Of a stretch of 13,404 bases of DNA, positions 5,481 to 11,330 are shown piece after piece; positions within the stretch are counted from its first letter, which is position 1; every line of letters starts with the position of its first letter. Origin of the DNA: Myxococcota bacterium (GTDB lineage Bacteria > Myxococcota_C > UBA6777); NCBI GenBank assembly GCA_963169055.1, contig CAUJFU010000464.1:1-13404 (forward strand). Reading direction: 5' to 3'. The position numbers and the translations under genes are program-made. The notes beneath the pieces are model-generated. The model saw nothing but the letters and a program-made list of their open reading frames with translations. It ran no database searches and was not told where the DNA came from.

Positions 5481-6427
5481 TGGAAGCGGTGCAGATACGT
5501 CATCGTCACTTGTTGGATCTGGAGGATTGGTCTGCTTCGGAGATCGAGTCGTTGTGGCGGACCACGGATGCGATGGTGGAGGTGATGCAGCGAAAAGTGA
5601 AGAAAGTGCCTGCGTTGCAGGGTTTAACGATCGTGACGTTGTTTTTTGAAAACAGCACAAGAACGCGATTGAGTTTTGAACGTGCGGCCAAGGCGCAAAG
5701 TGCGGAGGTTTTGAACTTTGCGGCGGGTGGTTCGAGCCTTTCGAAGGGCGAATCCTTGAAGGACACACTCAAGGCGATCGATGCGATGCAAGCGGATCTG
5801 TATGTGGTACGTCATGGAGTGGCAGGGACACCGCATCAGATGAGCCGTTGGACGGACGCTTCGATCGTGAATGCAGGGGACGGACGGCGCGCTCATCCGA
5901 CACAAGCGCTGTTGGATGGATATACTTTTCGCCAAGGTTTTCGTGGATTTGATGGTTTTCGTGGAAAGCGTTTGGTGATTGTAGGGGATGTGATGCACTC
6001 GCGGGTGGCGCGGTCGAATATTGGGTTGTGGACGAAGCTGGGGGCGGAAGTGGTGCTGTGTGGTCCGCGTACGCTCTTGCCGACAGAACTGGGGCAGTGG
6101 CCGGGGGTTCAGCGCTGTTTTCGTTTGGAAGAAGCGGTCGAAGGTGCGCATGCGGTGATGGCGTTGCGGATGCAGCGAGAGCGGATGCAGAGTGGTTTGT
6201 TTCCCTCTGTGTCGGAGTATCAAGCGCGATATCAGCTAACGGCAAAGGTGATGGAACGCGCTCATCCCGATGCTTTGGTGATGCACCCGGGCCCGATGAA
6301 TCGGGATGTGGAGATCGAAGGGGTGTTGGCCGATAGTCCGCGCAGCGTGATCGAGCAGCAGGTGGCGCATGGTGTTCCCGTACGGATGGCGGTGTTGTAC
6401 AGTTTGTTGGTGGGGAGAGCGCGATGA
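5477..6427 (+). CDS. pyrB: Aspartate carbamoyltransferase catalytic chain
   Basis: The 316-residue enzyme makes N-carbamoyl-L-aspartate from carbamoyl phosphate and aspartate, the committed step of UMP synthesis in the cytoplasm. Motifs are complete: FFENSTRTR (56-64) for carbamoyl phosphate, SSLSKGES with K90 from the 80s loop, GDGRRAHPTQALLD (134-147), HSRVARSN, LRMQRERM and MHPGPMNRDVEI. The VKKVP..L.G segment before the first motif, HSRVARSN and the LRMQRERMQ.G stretch resemble Pseudomonas PyrB more than the E. coli enzyme. No pyrI regulatory-chain gene is adjacent. The start ATG overlaps the pyrR stop, with GGAG eight bases upstream, and the stop overlaps the start of the PyrC homologue by four bases. 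This arrangement suggests coupled synthesis and a complex with that protein. Confidence 0.97.
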   Translation: MMEAVQIRHRHLLDLEDWSASEIESLWRTTDAMVEVMQRKVKKVPALQGLTIVTLFFENSTRTRLSFERAAKAQSAEVLNFAAGGSSLSKGESLKDTLKAIDAMQADLYVVRHGVAGTPHQMSRWTDASIVNAGDGRRAHPTQALLDGYTFRQGFRGFDGFRGKRLVIVGDVMHSRVARSNIGLWTKLGAEVVLCGPRTLLPTELGQWPGVQRCFRLEEAVEGAHAVMALRMQRERMQSGLFPSVSEYQARYQLTAKVMERAHPDALVMHPGPMNRDVEIEGVLADSPRSVIEQQVAHGVPVRMAVLYSLLVGRAR

Positions 6428-7740
6428 GACAAATGATCAAAGACGCACGAATTGCAGGATTGACCGAAGGGACAGAGGTTGCGGATCTGTATTGGCGTGA
6501 CGGTGTGATCGAAGGTGTGGGCGTGGGTGGCGAGGTGGATCGAGTGTGGGAAGCGAAAGGGGCTTTTTTGGCTCCTGCGTTGATGGACTTGCAGGCGCAT
6601 TTTTGTGATCCCGGCCAAGAGGTGCGGGAGGGGCTGGCTGCTGGGATGAAAGCGGCGGCTGCAGGAGGATTTGGGACGGTGGTGGTGATGCCCGATACAG
6701 AGCCTGTGTTGGATGATGCTGCGCAAGTGGCGCATCTACAAGCACGTGCAGAGGCTTTGGGGGGCGTGCGTGTGCGCGTTGCAGGCGCGTTAAGTCGCGG
6801 CCTGAATGGGGAGCAGATCGCGGATCTCGCGGCGTTGCAACAGGCGGGTGTGGTGTTGGCGACGGATGGTGTGATGGCGGTGCGAGACGGTCATCTTTTC
6901 CGTCGTGCGTGTGAATATGCCGAAGAGTTGGGCCTTTTGGTACAAGGAGGAGGACTTGATCGCAATCTCTGTCAAGCAGGAGTGATGCACGAAGGGCGTG
7001 TGAGTGAACGGCTTGGTTTGCCGGGGCAGCCAGCGATCGCTGAGCGACTTGCCTTGTATCGAGATGCCGAAATCGCCCGAATGACGGGAGCGCGAGTCCA
7101 TTTTGGGCACGTGACAACCAGCGAAAGCGTTGAGTTGTTGGCTTGGTTGCGGGCACAAGGTGCGCCGATCTCGGTCGGAACAACCCCGCATCATTTGTTG
7201 TTATCGGAAGAGTCGATGGCTCCGTTTGATCCGCGCTGTAAAGTTTTTCCACCCTTGCGCCCACCGAGCGATGCAAAGGCACTGCGGCAGGCATTGATCG
7301 ACGGAAAGATCGATTGCATCGCAACAGATCATCAGCCTTGGACGCTGGCGGAAAAGGAACAAGACCTTGTGCAAGCGCCCGCAGGGATCGCAGGGTTGGA
7401 GACAGCTTGGGCCGTTCTTTACACGGCCTTGGTCGTGCCGCGTTTGTTGACGGTCGAGCGGTTGTTGGAGTTGTGGACAAGCGGACCTGCTCGTGTCATG
7501 GGATGGAAAGAGCCGCGTTTGGTTGCGGGTGAAGCCGCCGATATGGTGTTGTTGGATCTCGATACGCCGCGCCCTGTCGAGCCGATGGGCTTTTTTTCCA
7601 AATCGCGGATCAGCCCGTGGGATGGGCAAAACTTGTGTGGTTGGCCGATCGCGACCTTTGTTCGCGGTCAGTGTTGTTTTACACGCGAAGGTTTTGGCGA
7701 AGCATCGCGGACGTCGGTGCATCGTACAGAGCGTTTGTGA
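6424..7740 (+). CDS. pyrC': Dihydroorotase-like protein lacking catalytic residues (PyrC', pseudo-dihydroorotase)
   Basis: The 438-residue protein is full length and similar throughout to class I dihydroorotase (PGQE..EGLAAGMKAAAAGGFGTVV at 63-87, VMHEG, GHVTT, TPHHL, GLETA). Active-site positions are changed. The metal motif HxH is Q57-A-H59, the following substrate Arg is C61, and MPNT is MPDT (D91). The DDG motif is T147-D-G, the VAH-type His near 175 is gone (VQGGG), and KxNPPLR is KVFPPLR (F275). TDHAPH is TDHQPW (W306). H59, H229 and D302 remain. Catalysis is therefore unlikely. In Pseudomonas an inactive PyrC' encoded next to pyrB holds the aspartate transcarbamylase dodecamer together, and the ATGA overlap here fits the same job. 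A true dihydroorotase should be encoded elsewhere. GGGGAG precedes the start. Confidence 0.92.
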   Translation: MRQMIKDARIAGLTEGTEVADLYWRDGVIEGVGVGGEVDRVWEAKGAFLAPALMDLQAHFCDPGQEVREGLAAGMKAAAAGGFGTVVVMPDTEPVLDDAAQVAHLQARAEALGGVRVRVAGALSRGLNGEQIADLAALQQAGVVLATDGVMAVRDGHLFRRACEYAEELGLLVQGGGLDRNLCQAGVMHEGRVSERLGLPGQPAIAERLALYRDAEIARMTGARVHFGHVTTSESVELLAWLRAQGAPISVGTTPHHLLLSEESMAPFDPRCKVFPPLRPPSDAKALRQALIDGKIDCIATDHQPWTLAEKEQDLVQAPAGIAGLETAWAVLYTALVVPRLLTVERLLELWTSGPARVMGWKEPRLVAGEAADMVLLDLDTPRPVEPMGFFSKSRISPWDGQNLCGWPIATFVRGQCCFTREGFGEASRTSVHRTERL

Positions 7741-7744
7741 ACCA

Positions 7745-7785
7745 CCCAAGGCTAAAGCTCTTGGGCTTTACGGGCTAACCTGTAA
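7745..7785 (+). other. Overlapping, mutually exclusive hairpins after pyrC'
   Basis: Three stems compete or stack: CCCAAG/CTTGGG (7745-7765), TAAAGC/GCTTTA (7753-7770) and TTACGGG/CCTGTAA around CTAA (7768-7785, one G-U pair). The first two cannot form together, and the third overlaps the second by three bases. No T run follows, so this is not a normal terminator. It may end or process the pyr mRNA, or form a leader for the cyclic-nucleotide-binding gene. The rest of the gap (7786-7904) is G-rich with no other clear signal. Confidence 0.38.
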
Positions 7786-7904
7786 GGGGGGCAGAAAACG
7801 GACGAGGCGGAGGGTGGGAAACGGGTGAGGCTTGTTGTGTTTGGGCAGGAACAGAAGTAGCCTAGCGGGGTTTGTGTTTGTTGGGTGTGGTTGGAGTGTG
7901 ATCC

Positions 7905-9239
7905 ATGAGCTTGCAAGAAGCGATTTTGACGTTGGCAAGGCAGCCGGGATCGGTGAAAGCGCGGTTGTTGCTGTCCAATGAGTTGGCTGCGTTGGGGTAC
8001 AAGGTCTGGGCGGAAGAAGTCGCTTGTGCGGCGGTGGATGCAGCGGCATCGCGGGGTGAGTTTTTTAGTGCGCTTGCGTTGTGTCGCCTACATCTTCCCG
8101 AACATCTGCACGAAGAGATGTTGTCTTTTTTGGCGCGCCGTTTTGCGGTGGATCAGCGGATCGCAGGGTTTGTGCCGCCACCGCCGCAGCCTTCGCCGCG
8201 TGTGATCGCGCTGCCATTGGAGCTGGAGGAGCAGGTGCGTTTTGCGCGCAAGCTCGGGACGGATCTCGCAGGCATCGGTTATCCAGAAGGCACGCCGATG
8301 CCCTATGTTCCGTTGTTTGGAGATCTTACATACAGCGAATTCATCCAAATGGCGTTGTCCTTGGTGCCGCGCAAGTTGTCTGCGGGAGAGTTGTTGCTGC
8401 GCCAAGGAGAGAAAGAACAGCAATTTTATTTGTTGTCGCATGGAGTCGTCGAAGTTCGGCAAGAGCGGAGCAACGGGCAAAGCTTTGTCCTTGCGTTGGT
8501 GGAAGCACCTTCGTATGTCGGGGAGATGGGATTGTTGACGACCGTTTCGCATCGTGCTTCGGTCTTTGCGCGTGGCCATGTGATCGCGTGGTCGATTCGT
8601 GCCGATCAGTTGGCTTTGTTGGGGCGAAGGCACCCCGAGATCCTCGAACAGATCCGTGTGATCGTTCGGCAGCGGCAGATCGAGAACTTGATGCGCTTGA
8701 GTCCTGTGTTCTCGGCGGTTTCTTTTAAAGAGCGGTTGCTGCGGGCTTTTCATGTGAAAGTGATCGAGGTGGACGAACAAGTCTTTGCCCAAGGTTCACC
8801 CCCTCCCGGCTTGTTTGTGGTTTTGCATGGAGAAGCAGTGGTCTTGATGCAAACGCCCGATGGTCGGCGAGTTCATCTGGCGACATTGGGGGAAGGCGAT
8901 ACTTTTGGGGAGTTTTCTCTGCTCAACAACGAACCCACCAACGCGGGGATCTGGATGCCTGATGGGGGCATTGTGTTGCACTTGCCGGTCGATGCGTATC
9001 GCCAGTTGCGCAATGAGGAGCCTTCTTTGGAGAGCACGTTGCGCGAGTTGATGACGTTGCGCACGCAGGCCCTGCGCGACATCGTGAACCCGATCCCGCT
9101 GAGCTATGAGCATCTGGATGCGTCTTGGTTGATTCCCGCCGAAGATACCGATGCTTTGCCTTCCGAACGGTGGGAGATTGATGCAGATTCTCCCGCAGGA
9201 GCAGGCAAACAGCGAATCAACGTGGAGGATCGATCTTGA
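7905..9239 (+). CDS. Tandem cyclic-nucleotide-binding-domain protein, copy 1
   Basis: The 444-residue protein starts at ATG 7905, with GGAG eight bases upstream. Residues 1-85 are helical and Ala/Leu-rich, resembling a TPR-like helical module. A Pro-rich linker at about 90-98 follows. The first CNB domain (about 145-260) has a phosphate-binding cassette at 206-220 (GEMGLLTTVSHRASV) with Glu207 and Arg217 in place. The second (about 265-380) has GEFSLLNNEPTNAGI at 335-349 and lacks the Arg. No DNA-binding helix-turn-helix, kinase, channel or GGDEF domain is attached, so it is not a CRP-type regulator in itself. The C-terminal 50 residues are acidic and probably flexible. It is a soluble cytoplasmic protein that may sense cAMP, cGMP or another ligand. 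The next gene is a diverged copy with the same layout. Confidence 0.87.
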   Translation: MSLQEAILTLARQPGSVKARLLLSNELAALGYKVWAEEVACAAVDAAASRGEFFSALALCRLHLPEHLHEEMLSFLARRFAVDQRIAGFVPPPPQPSPRVIALPLELEEQVRFARKLGTDLAGIGYPEGTPMPYVPLFGDLTYSEFIQMALSLVPRKLSAGELLLRQGEKEQQFYLLSHGVVEVRQERSNGQSFVLALVEAPSYVGEMGLLTTVSHRASVFARGHVIAWSIRADQLALLGRRHPEILEQIRVIVRQRQIENLMRLSPVFSAVSFKERLLRAFHVKVIEVDEQVFAQGSPPPGLFVVLHGEAVVLMQTPDGRRVHLATLGEGDTFGEFSLLNNEPTNAGIWMPDGGIVLHLPVDAYRQLRNEEPSLESTLRELMTLRTQALRDIVNPIPLSYEHLDASWLIPAEDTDALPSERWEIDADSPAGAGKQRINVEDRS

Positions 9240-9284
9240 TATGGAGATTCTTTGAGCGGGTAGGGCGAGCGGTGAGAGCGTACA

Positions 9285-9352
9285 CGCAACGTTGCGATGT
9301 GAGGGGCGTTGTGCTTTTTCGTTGGGGTCGAACGACAGGCCGCTGTTGTTCG
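9285..9352 (+). promoter_or_regulatory. Palindrome and hairpin in the leader of the second CNB gene
   Basis: CGCAACGTTGCG (9285-9296) is a perfect 12-base palindrome. CGAACGACAG (9329-9338) pairs with CTGTTGTTCG (9343-9352) around GCCG, giving 10 bp with one G-U pair. GTGCGCAC, an 8-base palindrome, follows directly. These elements lie in the 178-base gap between the two CNB genes, upstream of a strong ribosome binding site. They could form a regulatory leader or an operator. No CRP-like TGTGA-N6-TCACA site is present. Confidence 0.38.
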
Positions 9353-9385
9353 GTGTGCGCACCATGTCCCGATAGGAGGGGGGTT

Positions 9386-9421
9386 ATGGCGCGAGCTTTT
9401 TGTGGGCAGGGGGCCGAATGA
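9386..9421 (+). CDS. Short upstream ORF (11 aa) coupled to CNB copy 2
   Basis: AGGAGG (9374-9379) lies six bases before an ATG, a textbook ribosome binding site. The frame encodes MARAFCGQGAE and its TGA (9419-9421) overlaps the next gene's ATG (9418) as ATGA. The next gene's own ribosome binding site (a G run about four bases upstream) is weaker, so ribosomes may reach it by coupling from this short ORF. The same frame extends upstream to a TTG at 9236, but that longer version is Arg/Cys-rich and unlike a protein. A leader peptide role is an inference. Confidence 0.38.
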   Translation: MARAFCGQGAE

Positions 9422-10713
9422 ACTTGCGCGAGACACTGTTGGGGGTTTTGAAAGAGCCCACGTCCATCCAAGCGCGTTTTGCGTTGGCGCGTGCGTTGAT
9501 CGCGGATGGTTGGTTGCGCGCTGCGCAAGATATGATCCTTGCGTCTGTACGGGCCTCTGCGCGGGTGGGGGATTTTTTTAGTGGCTTGGCGATGGCGCGT
9601 CTTTATCTGCAAGGCAAAGCCCAAGACGAAGCCCTCGAACGATTGGCCGCACGTTTCTGTCGCAAAGCGGATCGTGAACAAGAACCGGTTCTTTTTCCCG
9701 TCATGCCGGTGCGCCGCCGAACTTTGGTCCAAGATCTCGAAGCGCGCTTGCCTAGCGAGCGTTATGCGCTGGTACAAAAGGCTTACGCGATAGGCGTCGA
9801 TATCTCGATGGTTCCGCGCCTTCCTGAGCATGAACTTCCCAACGTTCCGATCTTCCACGAGCTTCAATTTGCGGACTTTGTGACCTTTGCAAAGCATATC
9901 GAACCATTGAGCCTCCATGCAGGGACAGAATTGATCCGACAAGGCCAATGTGAGCGGGCTTTTTACTTGTTGTCGCATGGAACTGCTGTCGTTGAACAAG
10001 AGCGATCGGACGGTCAGTTTGTTGAGTTGGCGACAGTCGAAGCGCCCACCTATGTGGGAGAGATGTCCTTGTTGACGGATATCCCGCATCGCGCCACCGT
10101 GTATGTCACTTGTGAAAGCATGGCTTGGCGCATTGCCTCCGAAGATCTGTTGTTTCTGGCCGAGAAACAACCCGCGATCTTGGAGCAGCTTCAAGAGATC
10201 ATCCGAAAGCGTTATCTCGAAAACCTTTTAAAAGTCGGGCTTTCTGCGTTTCAGATCCGCGATCACGACACGTTCCATCAATTGTTCCGACTTCGCATCG
10301 TGCAACCCGCAGAGATCTTGTTTCGCGAAGGTGATCCATCCCCGGGGTTGTTTGTGATCTTGCATGGAGAAGCACACGCCCACAGCACTCAAGAAGGTTA
10401 TCGTGGGGTGGAGACCTTGGGGGAAGGGGATATCGTGGGGGAGTATTCGCTGCTGATGGGCTTGCCCGCGCAAGTGACGGTCTCGATGCTTTTGGGGGGA
10501 CTTTTGCTGCATCTTCCTGTCGAAGATTACGCTTCTTTGCGTCAACAGATCCCTGATCTCGAACGTGCCTTACAAAGTTTGTTGGCGCAACGTCTCGGCC
10601 ATTTTCCCGAATTAATTGATCCGTTGGATGATTTTTCTAGCCAACGAGACAGCCGCTGGATCTTGCCCAATGCTCAGTCCGACGCACAACGCACAGGAAA
10701 AAGCCGTTCGTGA
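9418..10713 (+). CDS. Tandem cyclic-nucleotide-binding-domain protein, copy 2
   Basis: The 431-residue protein is a paralogue of the preceding CNB protein. The start at ATG 9418 is chosen because MNLRETLLGVLKEPTSIQAR then aligns with the N-terminus of copy 1; a TTG at 9400 would add six unaligned residues. Residues 1-85 are helical. The first CNB domain (about 150-270) has GEMSLLTDIPHRATV at 214-228 with Glu and Arg present. The second (about 275-390) has GEYSLLMGLPAQVTV at 341-355 without Arg. The C-terminus (about 395-431) is polar and carries SRWILPN, similar to ASWLIPA in copy 1. No output domain is seen. The same loss in the second domain of both copies suggests the domain pair existed before gene duplication and that the second domain serves structure, or binds another ligand. 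It is the second of the two CNB genes and the Nudix gene starts 12 bases later. Confidence 0.88.
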   Translation: MNLRETLLGVLKEPTSIQARFALARALIADGWLRAAQDMILASVRASARVGDFFSGLAMARLYLQGKAQDEALERLAARFCRKADREQEPVLFPVMPVRRRTLVQDLEARLPSERYALVQKAYAIGVDISMVPRLPEHELPNVPIFHELQFADFVTFAKHIEPLSLHAGTELIRQGQCERAFYLLSHGTAVVEQERSDGQFVELATVEAPTYVGEMSLLTDIPHRATVYVTCESMAWRIASEDLLFLAEKQPAILEQLQEIIRKRYLENLLKVGLSAFQIRDHDTFHQLFRLRIVQPAEILFREGDPSPGLFVILHGEAHAHSTQEGYRGVETLGEGDIVGEYSLLMGLPAQVTVSMLLGGLLLHLPVEDYASLRQQIPDLERALQSLLAQRLGHFPELIDPLDDFSSQRDSRWILPNAQSDAQRTGKSRS

Positions 10714-10725
10714 GGCCGCAAAACG

Positions 10726-11280
10726 ATGTGGAAACGAGTCTCTCAACAGATCTTGCATGAGAATCCGTATTGGTCTTCGATCGAAGAAGAGTACGAGACA
10801 TCGACAGGGCGAAGGGGGCGTTATTATTATGCGCGAACGCCGGGATCGGTGTTGGTGGTTCCGCAACGCAGAGATGGTCGTTTTGTCTTGGTGCGCCAGT
10901 ACCGTTATTTGTGGGGCGGTTGGGGGTTGGAGTTTCCGGGTGGAGCGTGCGATGCGACGGCATCGCCCGAAGAAAGAGCGGTGTTGGAGTTGCGCGAAGA
11001 AACAGGCTATTGCGCGCAGGAGTGGATCGCGTTAGGAAGCGTCTCCCCTTGTGTGGGGTTGTTGGACGAGCGGAGTCGGGTGTATTGGGCGCGTGAGGCC
11101 AGAGAGGTCGCCGCGCCGTCGCCCGAAGAAGGCGAAGAGATCGAATGCGTGGTTTGTAGCGCGCAAGAGATCGACCAAGCGATCGTGTCGGGAACGATGT
11201 GGAGCGGGATGAGTTTGAGCGCATGGATGTTGTTTCGGGCGTTTTCTGGTGCGTTGTCGGAACCCTCTATGACGAGATAA
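10726..11280 (+). CDS. Nudix hydrolase of ADP-ribose pyrophosphatase type with altered Nudix box
   Basis: The 184-residue protein starts at ATG 10726, 12 bases after the CNB stop; the nearest ribosome-binding candidate, GAGG, is rather far (11 bases). The fold-specific sequence VLVRQYRYLWGGWGLEFPGG (54-73) is typical of ADP-ribose pyrophosphatases, which split ADP-ribose and similar nucleoside-diphosphate sugars with Mg. The Nudix box runs from G73 to Y95. The metal-binding glutamates E88, E91 and E92 are present. However, the Glu of Gx5E is A79 and the Arg of REUxEE is L87 (LELREETGY). Such changes may lower activity or shift substrate. Close spacing to its neighbours suggests an operon with the CNB proteins and the lipoprotein gene 50 bases downstream. 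Substrate is not determined. Confidence 0.88.
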   Translation: MWKRVSQQILHENPYWSSIEEEYETSTGRRGRYYYARTPGSVLVVPQRRDGRFVLVRQYRYLWGGWGLEFPGGACDATASPEERAVLELREETGYCAQEWIALGSVSPCVGLLDERSRVYWAREAREVAAPSPEEGEEIECVVCSAQEIDQAIVSGTMWSGMSLSAWMLFRAFSGALSEPSMTR

Positions 11281-11330
11281 AGTCGATCGGTGGAGCAAGG
11301 AACGCTCTTGGAAAGCATGGGAGGTTTTGA

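Noticed and set aside
6437-7480. Long - strand open frame (347 codons) opposite pyrC'
   Set aside because: It is antisense to a clear full-length homologue, its product is rich in Pro, His, Arg and Ser as expected from the mirrored codons, and it has no recognisable motif.
7741-7904. Riboswitch (c-di-GMP or mini-ykkC type) before the first CNB gene
   Set aside because: Hairpins are present, but the conserved bases of those classes as I know them are not.
9236-9421. 61-codon frame from TTG 9236 bridging the two CNB genes
   Set aside because: The product is Arg/Cys-rich without family resemblance. Only the short part from ATG 9386 has a real ribosome binding site.
9217-10194. Long - strand open frame (325 codons) opposite the second CNB gene
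   Set aside because: It lies across a well-supported CNB gene on the other strand and shows no domain pattern or ribosome binding site.
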